Below, piece after piece: positions 31,144 to 40,578 of a DNA stretch of 64,000 bases; the stretch's first letter is position 1; each line of letters opens with the position of its first letter. The notes beneath the pieces are model-generated. The model was not told where the DNA came from and ran no database searches. It worked only from the letters and a program-made list of their open reading frames with translations. The position numbers and the translations under genes were made by a program. Origin of the DNA: Lacticaseibacillus porcinae (GTDB lineage: Bacteria > Bacillota > Bacilli > Lactobacillales > Lactobacillaceae); contig NZ_RHNS01000002.1 in the NCBI RefSeq assembly GCF_003946305.1, positions 221,415 through 285,414 on the forward strand. The letters run 5' to 3'.

Positions 31144-32817
31144 TTAAAACAATCCTGAGATCACGCCATCATCAGACACATCCATATTCATCGCAGCTGG
31201 ACGTTTTGGTAAACCAGGCATGGTTAATACCGATCCTGTCAATACGACTAAGAAGCCGGCGCCAAGTTTTGGTTGAATGTCACGGACATGCATAGTGAAG
31301 CCAGTGGGTGCCCCTAGCGCTTTGGGATCATCAGATAATGAATATTGGGTTTTCGCCATACAAATTGGAAGCTTATCCCAACCGTTTTGGGCAATGGTCT
31401 TCAACGCCAACTCTGCTTTATGATCATACACAACATCAGCCCCACCGTAAATCTTTTGGACAATGGTCAAGATCTTGTCTTTGACTGGGGTGTTGACGTC
31501 ATACAATGGTTTGAAGTCGCCTGGTTGATCAAGGGCTGCAACTAAAGCGTCTGCTAACGGCAATGCGCCTTTCCCACCTTGACCCCAAACATCAGAAGCA
31601 AAAGCTTGAACGCCAAGGTCAGCGCAAGCTTTGATCAATGCATCCAGTTCTGCTGGAGTATCAGACACAAATTGGTTGATCGCTACTAACACTGGACGAC
31701 CATAACGTTGCATGTTTTCGATATGCTTTTTAAGGTTCTTGAAGCCGTTTTGTAAGGCGTCAAGATTTTCAGTGGTTAATTCTTTAAGGGGTTGACCACC
31801 GTTATACTTCAAGGCACGCACTGTAGCGACGATCACCACGGCGTCTGGGGTTTTGCCAAGGACTGGGGTTTTGATGTCCATGAACTTCTCGGCACCAAGA
31901 TCCGCACCAAAGCCCGCTTCAGTCAAGGCGATGTCCCCTAATGCTAAAGCAGTTTGGGTGGCCAAGACAGAGTTACAACCATGTGCAATGTTAGCAAAAG
32001 GCCCACCATGGATGAGCGTTGGTGTGTGTGCTAAGGTTTGCACCAAGTTCGGCTTTAAGGCATCTTTTAACAACATCGCAATGGCACCGGTCACTTCAAG
32101 ATCTGCCACGGTGACAGGTTTGCGGTCATAAGTGAAGCCGATGACGATATTTGAAATGCGTTGCTTGAGTTCGTGCATATTTTTAGATAAGCACAATACC
32201 GCCATTAATTCAGAGGCGACAGTAATATCAAACGAATTCTCCCGTGGCACCCCACTCGTAGCACCACCGACACCGATCACTGTGTGCCGCAAAGCGCGAT
32301 CGTTGATGTCTAACACGCGATTCCAAGTAATGCGTCGCGGATCGATGTTTAACGCATTGCCTTGTTGCAAATGGTTATCGATCAAAGCGGCTAAGGTGTC
32401 AACCGCAGTGGTCAAGGCATGCATGTCACCGGTGAAGTGTAAGTTGATATCTTCCATTGGTACCACTTGAGAGTACCCGCCACCAGTGGCACCGCCTTTC
32501 ATCCCCATCACCGGACCGAGGGATGGTTCACGTAAAGCAATCACCGCATTTTGGTGACGTAAGTTTAACGCGTCGCCTAAACCGATAGTGACGGTGGACT
32601 TCCCTTCACCTGCAGGTGTTGGGTTGATCGACGTGACTAAGACTAACTTACCGGGCTCAACGTTTTCGAGGCGTTTAAGCGTCGGGTAGCTTAACTTTGC
32701 TTTGGCTTTGCCATATAATTCCAGATCATCTGCGGTTAAACCGACAGTTTCGGCCACTTGGGTGATCGGCAACATTTCAGTTTTTTCATTTGCTTGGGCA
32801 ATTTCAATATCAGACAT
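31144..32817 (-). CDS. fhs: formate-tetrahydrofolate ligase
   Basis: 557 residues. P-loop region [20 protein letters not shown] and the formate/folate segments are clear. It makes 10-formyl-THF from formate, ATP and THF for purine synthesis. The ATG at 32817 lies inside the last codons of ebsA, with AAGGGG upstream, so it is translationally coupled. Confidence 0.96.
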   Translation of the reverse strand: MSDIEIAQANEKTEMLPITQVAETVGLTADDLELYGKAKAKLSYPTLKRLENVEPGKLVLVTSINPTPAGEGKSTVTIGLGDALNLRHQNAVIALREPSLGPVMGMKGGATGGGYSQVVPMEDINLHFTGDMHALTTAVDTLAALIDNHLQQGNALNIDPRRITWNRVLDINDRALRHTVIGVGGATSGVPRENSFDITVASELMAVLCLSKNMHELKQRISNIVIGFTYDRKPVTVADLEVTGAIAMLLKDALKPNLVQTLAHTPTLIHGGPFANIAHGCNSVLATQTALALGDIALTEAGFGADLGAEKFMDIKTPVLGKTPDAVVIVATVRALKYNGGQPLKELTTENLDALQNGFKNLKKHIENMQRYGRPVLVAINQFVSDTPAELDALIKACADLGVQAFASDVWGQGGKGALPLADALVAALDQPGDFKPLYDVNTPVKDKILTIVQKIYGGADVVYDHKAELALKTIAQNGWDKLPICMAKTQYSLSDDPKALGAPTGFTMHVRDIQPKLGAGFLVVLTGSVLTMPGLPKRPAAMNMDVSDDGVISGLF

Positions 32818-33229
32818 TAGTTTCCCCTTTTTGTGTGACGTGGATGCCAACAGTTGATAGTGTCGAAAGCATCGGTTTGAGCTTGCCGATGCGAACTAGT
32901 TTTATTTTACCATACGAACGGGTGTCGATGATAAAACTATATTTGTTCGCATCTACGCCAATAATTGTATTAATTGGGAGTTTAATATTATTTCCGGGAA
33001 AAATTCGCCGAATGATCACTTGCTGATGATCGATCACCAACTGCAAGCGCCACACTTGAACAGCAGCAATCACGAACATGATGACGATCAAGGCGATCGG
33101 TGGCCAATATAAATAATCATAAGCGCCGATCTCCATTTGAAAAATCACGCCAACGCCGATCCCCGTTAAGATCAAACCCCAAAAAATCGCGCAGTCAACG
33201 CCGGTGGGTTGATAACGATATGTATGCAC
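32810..33229 (-). CDS. ebsA: EbsA-like membrane protein
   Basis: 139 residues. Two N-terminal transmembrane helices (about 14-30 and 42-60) and a PH-like C-terminal domain ([19 protein letters not shown]). The pairing with a divergent RNase HI-like gene is the arrangement seen around ebsA in enterococci and lactobacilli. Role in the envelope is not established. Confidence 0.7.
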   Translation of the reverse strand: MHTYRYQPTGVDCAIFWGLILTGIGVGVIFQMEIGAYDYLYWPPIALIVIMFVIAAVQVWRLQLVIDHQQVIIRRIFPGNNIKLPINTIIGVDANKYSFIIDTRSYGKIKLVRIGKLKPMLSTLSTVGIHVTQKGETNV

Positions 33230-33337
33230 GCGGTTGCCTCCTTTGAATCCATAGGTTTAATGATACCACGCCGGCGAGTACTTGGGGATGTTGTGCTACA
33301 ATACAGAAGTCAAATTTACGAAAATGTGAGGCCTAAC

Positions 33338-33724
33338 ATGATCAAATTAAACACTGATGCAGCAACATTAGGCAATCCAGGTCCAGCAGGTGCTGGTATT
33401 TTGATCGTGGCGAATGGTCAACAAGATCAAAGCCATTTGCACCTACCAAACATGTCAAATCATGAAGCTGAATTTGCCGCAGCCATTGCCGGATTCAAGC
33501 GACTTCACGCGTTGAACTTGCAAGGGTTAGTGAGTTTTGCCAGTGACTCCAAGCTGGTGATCCAGTCCCTTGATAAACGCTACGCCAAACACTACCAACC
33601 GCAAGTAGACGAATTGTTGGCTTTGATCGAAAGTTTTGATCAAGTGCTTTGGCAATGGGTCCCAGAGCGCGAAAATCGCGGTGCGCATATGCTGGCACAA
33701 CAAGGATTACATGCCGCCGACTAA
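33338..33724 (+). CDS. RNase HI-like protein
   Basis: 128 residues, RNase H fold. First Asp in LNTDAATLGNPGPAGAG, Glu in MSNHEAEFAAAIAGF, second Asp in FASDSKLVIQSL. The fourth acidic position, normally ADxLA, reads AHMLA here (NRGAHMLAQQ). The ATG at 33338 follows GTGAGG; upstream frame is not conserved. Confidence 0.85.
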   Translation: MIKLNTDAATLGNPGPAGAGILIVANGQQDQSHLHLPNMSNHEAEFAAAIAGFKRLHALNLQGLVSFASDSKLVIQSLDKRYAKHYQPQVDELLALIESFDQVLWQWVPERENRGAHMLAQQGLHAAD

Positions 33725-33730
33725 AAAATA

Positions 33731-33773
33731 CCCGCATTGCTTCTTATATAGAAGCAATGCGGGTTTCATTTTG
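33731..33773. terminator. bidirectional terminator
   Basis: CCCGCATTGCTTC..GAAGCAATGCGGG with T-rich tails on both strands between two convergent genes. Confidence 0.85.
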
Positions 33774-33779
33774 TTACAA

Positions 33780-34382
33780 TTAACCTAAGACTTTGAATTG
33801 ATCGTCTTTGCTCATGGTGTCTTTGTCGCCGGCTGGTGACAAGATCTCACCGAAAGGCATTTGGGCACGTAAAGTCCAACCTTCTGGGATATCGAAAGCT
33901 TTAGCCACTTCTTCATCGATCAGTGGGTTGTAATGTTGCAAAGAAGCGCCGATGTGGTTGTTGGCAAGGGCTACCCAAGTGTTGAGTTGTGCAGAACCTT
34001 GGCCTTGTTCAGCCCAAGTGGCAAAGTTGTCAGCATAAAGTGCAAAGTCCTTTTCTAATTGGTGAACGACCTTGGTGTCAGTGAAGTACAAGATCGTCCC
34101 GTAAGCAGCTTTGAAGCTGGCAATTTTTTGCTTGGTTTTTTCATAAGCGGCTTCAGTTGGCACTTCAGACTTCAGGCGCTTGACCACGATGTCCCACAAT
34201 TGATCATGCTTGTCACCGAATAAGAAAACGGCGCGCGTGGTTTGGGAGTTGAAAGCCGTTGGGGTTGCTTGAATGGTATCTTCAACCAAGTCAACGATTT
34301 CTTGCTTCGAGGCGTTGATGTTCTTGCCTAAAGCGTAAATGGAGCGGCGTTGTTGCAATAAGTTTAATAAGTCTGTATTCAT
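33780..34382 (-). CDS. nitroreductase family protein
   Basis: 200 residues. FMN-binding start LLQQRRSIYALG, then TPTAFNSQTTRAVFLFG, and the C-terminal WTLRAQMPFGEILSPAGDKD typical of the small Lactobacillus oxidoreductases. An upstream TTTACT-N17-TACAAT promoter overlaps an inverted repeat (ACTTGC..GTAAGT), a possible repressor site. Confidence 0.85.
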   Translation of the reverse strand: MNTDLLNLLQQRRSIYALGKNINASKQEIVDLVEDTIQATPTAFNSQTTRAVFLFGDKHDQLWDIVVKRLKSEVPTEAAYEKTKQKIASFKAAYGTILYFTDTKVVHQLEKDFALYADNFATWAEQGQGSAQLNTWVALANNHIGASLQHYNPLIDEEVAKAFDIPEGWTLRAQMPFGEILSPAGDKDTMSKDDQFKVLG

Positions 34383-34485
34383 AATTGGGTTCCACCTTTG
34401 ATTTAAGTATGGTTACATTGTACCAACTTGCTTTTAGTAAGTAAAGCGAATAAGCATAAATTAATTATTTTGTTCGGAGGAACTC

Positions 34486-35931
34486 ATGTCGTTATTTACA
34501 GAACTGTTCATGATTTTCTTAATATTAAACACCATTGGCGCGATTTTCACCGTGCTGCGTTCCGTACGGGATATCGCGACAACTTGGGCGTGGCTCTTGG
34601 TGTTGATCTTTTTACCTGGGATTGGGTTTGTCATTTATTTGTTTGTTGGACGACGCTTATCTGCGAAAAAAATGCGCCTGATCCAAGCTGAATATGCCAA
34701 AGCCTCTGCCGCCTTCGTCCACCTCCAAAAAGCAGCCAATGCCAAAGGTCGCTTAGTCCCTACCACCACTAAGGCGGGACAAGAGTTGATCAATTTATTT
34801 TTAAATTTGGCCCGCGCGCCTTTGCTACATAACCAACAGGTGAAATTGTTTTATGATGGCCAAGCGAAGTTTGCATCCTTATTTGCTGATATCGAAGCCG
34901 CACAAAACGAGATCTTGGTGGAATACTACACGATTTATCCTGATGCGTTAGGGACACAATTGCGTGATTTGTTAGTCAAAAAGGCCAAACAAGGCGTCAC
35001 CGTCCGCGTTGTGTATGATGCTTGGGGATCGATGGGCGCAACCGCAACTTGGTGGCGACCGTTGATCTTGGCAGGTGGTTGGGCAGAATCTTATTTTTCA
35101 TCCAAGCATTTGATCGCAGATTTTCGGATGAATTACCGTTTGCACCGTAAGATTGTGATCATTGATGACAAAATTGGGTACATCGGCGGGTTCAACGTCG
35201 GTGATCAATATGTCTCACGCTCTCAGAAATTCGGTTTTTGGCGCGATACCCATCTGCGCATTGTCGGTAACACCGTAATGGCATTAAAAATTCAATTTAT
35301 TATGGATTATAACGCCACTGTCAGTCACGGTCGTCAACTGCCTTATCCCAGTCAACCACTTGCCGACGCCCCTTTACCGACGCAAGGCGCGATGCAAATC
35401 GTGGCTTCTGGTCCTGAATCTGCAGGCCAGCAGATCAAATTCGGCTATGTGAAATTGATCTCTGGCGCCACGAAGTCTGTGTGGTTGCAAACCCCTTACT
35501 TGATCCCTGATGACACGGTGTATGATGCGTTGATGAATGCCGCGTTATCTGGCATCGATGTGCGGGTGATGATCCCTGACATGCCGGATCACCCGTTTAT
35601 CTTCCGTGCAACGCAATACTATGCTACGGCGTTGACCAAAGTCGGCGTGAAAGTCTACCACTATCAAAATGGGTTCTTGCATGCCAAAACCATGGTCGTC
35701 GATGGTCATCTTGCGAGTGTCGGCTCGGCCAACTTAGATATTCGCAGCTTCAAATTAAATTTTGAAGCCAATGCCTTTATTTATGATGATGACTTGGCGC
35801 AACAGCTACAACAAGCGTTTCTCGACGATCAAAAACACGCCTATTTATTGACGATGGACGCGATCAATGCCCAAAGTCACTGGTTGAAATTCAAGCAACA
35901 ATTCTCGCGGTTGTTGTCGCCAATCTTGTGA
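34486..35931 (+). CDS. cls: cardiolipin synthase
   Basis: 481 residues. Two N-terminal transmembrane helices, then two phospholipase D HKD motifs: LHRKIVIIDDKIGYIGGFN and LHAKTMVVDGHLASVGSANLD. It joins two phosphatidylglycerols into cardiolipin. GGAGG lies before ATG 34486. Confidence 0.95.
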   Translation: MSLFTELFMIFLILNTIGAIFTVLRSVRDIATTWAWLLVLIFLPGIGFVIYLFVGRRLSAKKMRLIQAEYAKASAAFVHLQKAANAKGRLVPTTTKAGQELINLFLNLARAPLLHNQQVKLFYDGQAKFASLFADIEAAQNEILVEYYTIYPDALGTQLRDLLVKKAKQGVTVRVVYDAWGSMGATATWWRPLILAGGWAESYFSSKHLIADFRMNYRLHRKIVIIDDKIGYIGGFNVGDQYVSRSQKFGFWRDTHLRIVGNTVMALKIQFIMDYNATVSHGRQLPYPSQPLADAPLPTQGAMQIVASGPESAGQQIKFGYVKLISGATKSVWLQTPYLIPDDTVYDALMNAALSGIDVRVMIPDMPDHPFIFRATQYYATALTKVGVKVYHYQNGFLHAKTMVVDGHLASVGSANLDIRSFKLNFEANAFIYDDDLAQQLQQAFLDDQKHAYLLTMDAINAQSHWLKFKQQFSRLLSPIL

Positions 35932-35991
35932 AAACCGCCTAGTGGTGCTATGATAGCTCTACCCCATATCTTGGGGATGACATCGTCTCCT

Positions 35992-36053
35992 ACTATATCT
36001 AGTGATATTTCTTGACAGCTACCACAACTGCCAGTATACTTACAATATCTACT
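35992..36053 (+). promoter_or_regulatory. nrdH promoter with two NrdR-like boxes
   Basis: TTGACA (36012-36017), 17-bp spacer, TATACT (36035-36040). ACTATATCTAGT (35992-36003) and ACAATATCTACT (36042-36053) flank it and match 10 of 12 bases. The first resembles the NrdR box core (CTATATATAG). Their 50-bp spacing is wider than the usual tandem arrangement. Confidence 0.5.
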
Positions 36054-36074
36054 AACCAAGAGAGGCGATTTTCC

Positions 36075-36308
36075 ATGAATAACGACGTCACATTATTTAC
36101 TAAAAACGGTTGCCCGCAATGCCGCATGACCAAAAACTACTTGCGGACGCACGGGATCGATTTTGTTGAACACAACATCAATGAGGAACCTGAATACATC
36201 GACTACTTGAAAAACAAAGGTTTCCAAGCAGTGCCTGTACTTGAAGCAGAAGGTCTTGAAGCCTTCTCCGGTTTCCGTCCTGATGCTTTAAAGCAACTCG
36301 CCAGCTAA
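36075..36308 (+). CDS. nrdH: NrdH-like glutaredoxin
   Basis: 77 residues. Redox motif CPQC near residue 13, cis-Pro in AVPVLEAEG, and SGFRPDALKQL at the end, the NrdH pattern. It donates electrons to class Ib ribonucleotide reductase. No nrdEF is adjacent in this window. Confidence 0.9.
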   Translation: MNNDVTLFTKNGCPQCRMTKNYLRTHGIDFVEHNINEEPEYIDYLKNKGFQAVPVLEAEGLEAFSGFRPDALKQLAS

Positions 36309-36315
36309 CAAATAG

Positions 36316-36352
36316 GCGCCATGCTCATTCACTTGAGCATGGCGCTTTTTTT
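36316..36352 (+). terminator. intrinsic terminator
   Basis: GCGCCATGCTCA TTCACT TGAGCATGGCGC then T7, after nrdH. Confidence 0.92.
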
Positions 36353-36362
36353 GCCTGACAAG

Positions 36363-36395
36363 AAAAAACGTGCCGCGACTAAATCGCGACACGCT
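36363..36395 (-). terminator. intrinsic terminator of pepO
   Basis: Minus-strand GCGTGTCGCGATTTAGTCGC then GGCACG and T6. Confidence 0.85.
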
Positions 36396-36401
36396 TTTCA
36401 A

Positions 36402-38294
36402 TTACCAAATCGTAATGCGTTTGTCTGGGGCTAAATACATCCCATCGCCTGGTTGCACATCAAAGGTCGTGTACCAGTCTTCAAGGTTTTGGACTTGGAC
36501 ATTGGCGCGCAGCTTTGCTGGGGCGTGGACATCGATGCTCAATAGCAATTGCATATATTGCTTGCGGGCTTTCATCCGCCAGACTTCCGCCCAGTTGGTG
36601 AAGAAGGCCTTCAAGTCCGTGTCGTCTAGACCTTTAGCAGTTTCCAACGCGGCAGCTAAACCACCAGCATCGGCAATGTTTTCAGATACGACGAGTTTGC
36701 CGTTGACGGGACCGGCTTCAGTTTCCAAACCATCAAATTGATCGATCATCTTTTGAGTCAAAATCTTGAAGTGATCGTAATCTTCTGGTTGCCACCAGTC
36801 GGCTAAGTTCCCGAATTCATCAAATTGCGCGCCATTGTTGTCGAAACCATGAGAGATTTCATGAGCGATCACGGCGCCGATGCCCCCAAGGTTTTGGGAA
36901 TCGGATTGCGTCAAGGCATAAAATGGTGCTTGCAAAATTGCCGCTGGGAACGTGATGTCGTTGCGTGAAGGGTCGTAGCATGCGTTGACCAAATGGCCTG
37001 GCATTGCCCATTCACCGCGATCAACTGGTTTGGTCAATTGTTGCAAGTGATAGGCGTGACGCGTTTTGGCAATTTCCGTCGCTGCAGTCAACAAGTCTGC
37101 TTTCTCGTCAACATGAAGCAAGTCGTATACCGCATTGGCTTTGTCTGGGTACCCCATTTTCAAAACCATGGTGTTGAGTTTGACAATGGCTTTGTCTTTA
37201 GTCGATTGCGACAACCAATCAGACTGGGCTAAGCGGCGTTTGTAAGTGGCGATCATTTTCTCGACGAGTTTGGTGACGTCGGCTTTAGCGGCTTCACCAA
37301 AGTAAGTCTTCCCGTAGTAAATGCCGATTGGTTCAGAGAACACGCTATTAGCTAAGCGATAAGCGTGCTTGGCTTGAGTTGGTGCGGCTGCTAAACCAGA
37401 TAAGGCACGCGAGAAGCTCCCGCCTAACACACGTAAATCGTCGGACAAGTAGCCGGTGTTGCTCAGCAATTCGATCACGTAAGCCCAGTGTGCATATTGA
37501 ATGAAGGAACCCGCATTGAACAATTGCGTGAATTCATCTAAGAAACGCGGATCTGCGACGATCACCGTATCTGGATGTGCAGGCAACAAGGTGTCAGCAT
37601 ATTTTGCAAAGTCAAACTCACCGAATTTTTCAGCGACGTCTGCGAATTTATACGGGTTGTAAGCTTTGGGATAGTCGGCCCATTCTTCTGAAGACTTCAC
37701 GTGTTTTGCGATTTCCGCATCAAACGCAATGGTGTCGTTCAAATAAGCAGTTTGATCTTCTGGCAACAAATCGGTTTGCGCGAGGATCTTTGCCGCCATG
37801 TCTTTCCACAACTCCAGCAGTTGTGGGCCTTGGGGGTTATCGTCAGCGTAATAAGTCGTATCTGGCAAAATGGTACTTGGGCCAGAGACAGTGAACACAT
37901 TTTGTGCCGTGTTCTTCATATCAGGTTCCACCCCTGCAGAAAATGGCAGTGGGAAGAGATCCAAGTCCAGTTGCGCAGCTTTGGCGTTAAACCCTGCCAA
38001 AGAGTCCACTTGATTTAAAGTGGTCAAGCGATTTAACACTGGGGTGATGCCAGCAGCGTCGCGTGCTTTGAAATCTGCGGCTTTTTGATAAAGTTTCACC
38101 GCTTCAGCAAAATATTGATCAGGTGCTGGTTTGTCACCTTTGGCAACTGCATCAAAGTCACCCATTAATTTCTTTTCAACATCATCTGCGAGGTCTGCAA
38201 AGCCCCCGGTCGTTGGCTTATCATCAGGAATCGTCGCCGTTTTGGCCCATTCACCATTCACGGCTTCATATAAATCATCTTGCACTTTGGTCAT
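36402..38294 (-). CDS. pepO: M13 family endopeptidase PepO
   Basis: 630 residues, standard for lactococcal/lactobacillar PepO. Zinc site VIAHEISHGFDNNG, third ligand in SENIADAGGL, and the M13 motif NAYYDPS-like NACYDPSRNDITFPA. It degrades oligopeptides in the cytoplasm. ATG 38294 has AAAGGGG eight bases upstream. Single gene. Confidence 0.95.
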   Translation of the reverse strand: MTKVQDDLYEAVNGEWAKTATIPDDKPTTGGFADLADDVEKKLMGDFDAVAKGDKPAPDQYFAEAVKLYQKAADFKARDAAGITPVLNRLTTLNQVDSLAGFNAKAAQLDLDLFPLPFSAGVEPDMKNTAQNVFTVSGPSTILPDTTYYADDNPQGPQLLELWKDMAAKILAQTDLLPEDQTAYLNDTIAFDAEIAKHVKSSEEWADYPKAYNPYKFADVAEKFGEFDFAKYADTLLPAHPDTVIVADPRFLDEFTQLFNAGSFIQYAHWAYVIELLSNTGYLSDDLRVLGGSFSRALSGLAAAPTQAKHAYRLANSVFSEPIGIYYGKTYFGEAAKADVTKLVEKMIATYKRRLAQSDWLSQSTKDKAIVKLNTMVLKMGYPDKANAVYDLLHVDEKADLLTAATEIAKTRHAYHLQQLTKPVDRGEWAMPGHLVNACYDPSRNDITFPAAILQAPFYALTQSDSQNLGGIGAVIAHEISHGFDNNGAQFDEFGNLADWWQPEDYDHFKILTQKMIDQFDGLETEAGPVNGKLVVSENIADAGGLAAALETAKGLDDTDLKAFFTNWAEVWRMKARKQYMQLLLSIDVHAPAKLRANVQVQNLEDWYTTFDVQPGDGMYLAPDKRITIW

Positions 38295-38341
38295 TGACAA
38301 TACCCCTTTCACACATGTGGTTGCTTTTGATTATACCTTTC

Positions 38342-38372
38342 AAAAAGCCGACTTACCAGAGGTAAGCCGGCT
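38342..38372 (-). terminator. intrinsic terminator
   Basis: Minus-strand AGCCGGCTTACC TCT GGTAAGTCGGCT then T5, ending the small gene at 38377-38604. Confidence 0.88.
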
Positions 38373-38376
38373 GAGT

Positions 38377-38604
38377 TTAAGCCCATTTGATGTGCACGAT
38401 CGCATATTCAGCGACATGCTTGGGGCCTTTTTTGGTGGTGACAGTGATGGTCGAGCGTTCGGCGTAAGGCTTCACTTGGCCTGGGGTGATCGCATCGATC
38501 ACGCCGTGTAAAGTCGTTTTGTCCATGGTTTTCACAATGACTGGGCGTTTGGTCAACAAAGCATCTTCAAGCAAACTGATGATTTCTGTTGTGCGTTGCG
38601 ACAT
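38377..38604 (-). CDS. small protein of unknown function
   Basis: 75 residues, soluble, basic, beta-rich in appearance (RPVIVKTMDKTTLHGVIDAI, STITVTTKKG, EYAIVHIKW). GAGGAGGAAG upstream gives a strong start, and it has its own terminator, so it is very likely real. The strand pattern recalls small SH3/Sm-like barrels, but I cannot assign a family. Confidence 0.7.
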   Translation of the reverse strand: MSQRTTEIISLLEDALLTKRPVIVKTMDKTTLHGVIDAITPGQVKPYAERSTITVTTKKGPKHVAEYAIVHIKWA

Positions 38605-38652
38605 AGACTTCCTCCTCTTCGTTGGAAACGATTACACCCATAGTTTACCCCA

Positions 38653-39570
38653 TTAATACCCGGCGCTCAAGTTTACTTGGTGACTATTAAGGGTGCCAGT
38701 TTGTTCGAGGGATTCGACATTCGGGAGGAAAATAGCCGCCACTTTCACCCGCAAATGGGTGACTAAACCAGAGATATGCGGCGTCATCCACACCTTCGGC
38801 TGCGTCCAAAATGGGGAATCTTGAGGCAATGGTTCTTTTGTGAAAACATCTAGCACTGCCCCTTTAAGTTGATGATCCAACGCTTTCAACAGCGCTGCTT
38901 CATCAACACTAGGCCCGCGACCGACATTGATGAACAAGGGACGATTTTGTAATTGATCAAAGAAGTTTGCATCAAAATATTGATGAGTCGCTGCAGTCAA
39001 TGGCATCACATTGACGATAATGTCCGCCTTGATTGCTGCTGACTTCTCAGTGGTGACGTGATCAAATGGTGGTTTGGCAATGCCGTGGCGATCAACGCCG
39101 GTGACTTGCACCCCAAATTGTTGGAGATGCTTGGCAATCGCTGAACCGATGTGGCCCGTGCCATACACCACCGCTTTAGCCTCTTGAAGTTCCCATTGGT
39201 TTTCTGGGTGATGATCCCATTGAGTTGAAATTGGAAACATCCCACGAGCAAAGCTTAACACCCCAGCGGTGACGTATTCAGCAATGGCTTCAGCGTGAAT
39301 GCCTGAAACATTGGCGAGTTGAATGTGCTGCTTGGCAAATTCTGCAAGGGGCAAATAATCAACGCCTGCAGACATTGCTTGAACAAATTTCACCTGATTT
39401 GGGCCTGCGATGATCGCATCGCCAATGGCATTCCAACCGACGATCACATCAATCGTCGGCGCCATTTCTGGTTGATAATCGTCTTTTGCAATGAAATGCC
39501 AAGTGGGATGTTCACTTTGCGCTTGTTGGACGGTGTCGTCGCGTAAACCAAATAACATTAAAATATTCAT
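38653..39570 (-). CDS. D-isomer-specific 2-hydroxyacid dehydrogenase
   Basis: 305 residues. NAD loop VYGTGHIGSAIAKHL, catalytic Arg in INVGRGPSVDEAALL, Glu in the FTKEPLP segment, His in TPHISG. It reduces a 2-oxoacid or oxidises a D-2-hydroxyacid; substrate unknown. GGAGG stands 6 bases before ATG 39570; the longer frame has no support. Confidence 0.9.
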   Translation of the reverse strand: MNILMLFGLRDDTVQQAQSEHPTWHFIAKDDYQPEMAPTIDVIVGWNAIGDAIIAGPNQVKFVQAMSAGVDYLPLAEFAKQHIQLANVSGIHAEAIAEYVTAGVLSFARGMFPISTQWDHHPENQWELQEAKAVVYGTGHIGSAIAKHLQQFGVQVTGVDRHGIAKPPFDHVTTEKSAAIKADIIVNVMPLTAATHQYFDANFFDQLQNRPLFINVGRGPSVDEAALLKALDHQLKGAVLDVFTKEPLPQDSPFWTQPKVWMTPHISGLVTHLRVKVAAIFLPNVESLEQTGTLNSHQVNLSAGY

Positions 39571-39589
39571 GTGTCGCCTCCAGAAATTC

Positions 39590-39615
39590 AAAAAAGCCAG
39601 AGCGCCTGCTCTGAC
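39590..39615 (-). terminator. terminator of the PTS operon
   Basis: Minus-strand GTCAGAGC AGGC GCTCTGGC then T6. Confidence 0.88.
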
Positions 39616-39633
39616 TTCATTGTACAACAGATA

Positions 39634-40560
39634 TCAGCGATTGATCGAACGGGCCATCCGTTCAATTGTGTGACTGATCCCGCGGACTGCGCGACTCAAC
39701 GCAAAAATATTTTCTAGCGGTGATTCATTGGTCCAAGCCGCGTCACCGATATGTTGAATATCGACGCCACAAACTTTATTGCGAATGGCGATATTTTCGA
39801 TGTAATGCGCGCCAGAGCCTTCTTGACTCGTCCCAATGGTTGACATCACAAGGGCTTGATGAGCATGTGCAAGTTTGACGATATCGATCATTTCGGCATC
39901 GGTCCAACCAGGGACAGTCCCGACCGCAGGTACTAAGATCACGTCAGCACCGGCTTCAAGAAATTGGGCCACGGCTTCATGAGACGCCACGGCTTCATCG
40001 ACACCTGAGGCATGCATTTTGCCAGCGATCACTAAACCTGAGAACAATTGTTTGGCCAAGCGAACATTCGCGGCGATTTGCTCGTTGGTGACACCTGATC
40101 CTGGGTTACCAGTCAGGCAAATGAAGTTAAAGCCGAGTTTCTCCGCTTCACGCAACGACTTCATGGAAGCCGTCCGCCCTTCTGACACCACTGACCGCGT
40201 CTCTGTCATCGGGGCTAAGGCGTCGACAGGTTCGAGGTTTACGCCGATAGGACGCCCTACCAGGCGTTGCAAATGTTTGATGATCGAGCCATCGCGGTGA
40301 ATTTTTGCGGTATCAAGGTCGTTTTCATTGTCATAAAGTCCAACGATGCGGGGATTGAAGACGTCAAACAAGTTGAGCAAAATCATATCCGCACCAAACG
40401 CAGCAGCGACTTCAGAAGTCGAGATATCATCCATCACATTTTGAGTGACGACGTTTTCGCTGACAATGACGCGGCCTTCGCTAGCTTTAATGCTGGTTTT
40501 CAATTGTTGCGCATTCATCGCTAACATTTCGGAACTGGAAGCTGAGATCAATCGTTTCAT
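39634..40560 (-). CDS. TIM-barrel-like protein, DUF7916-like
   Basis: 308 residues. Alternating strand-helix pattern with ADMILLNLFDVFNP, FICLTGNPGSGV, and ADVILVPAVGTVPG suggests a TIM barrel. The overall sequence resembles a family usually encoded beside sugar PTS permeases; I believe it is DUF7916. Third gene of the EIIC-GNAT operon. No enzymatic role is established. Confidence 0.6.
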   Translation of the reverse strand: MKRLISASSSEMLAMNAQQLKTSIKASEGRVIVSENVVTQNVMDDISTSEVAAAFGADMILLNLFDVFNPRIVGLYDNENDLDTAKIHRDGSIIKHLQRLVGRPIGVNLEPVDALAPMTETRSVVSEGRTASMKSLREAEKLGFNFICLTGNPGSGVTNEQIAANVRLAKQLFSGLVIAGKMHASGVDEAVASHEAVAQFLEAGADVILVPAVGTVPGWTDAEMIDIVKLAHAHQALVMSTIGTSQEGSGAHYIENIAIRNKVCGVDIQHIGDAAWTNESPLENIFALSRAVRGISHTIERMARSINR

Positions 40561-40578
40561 GGGATGAGTCCTTTCAAC

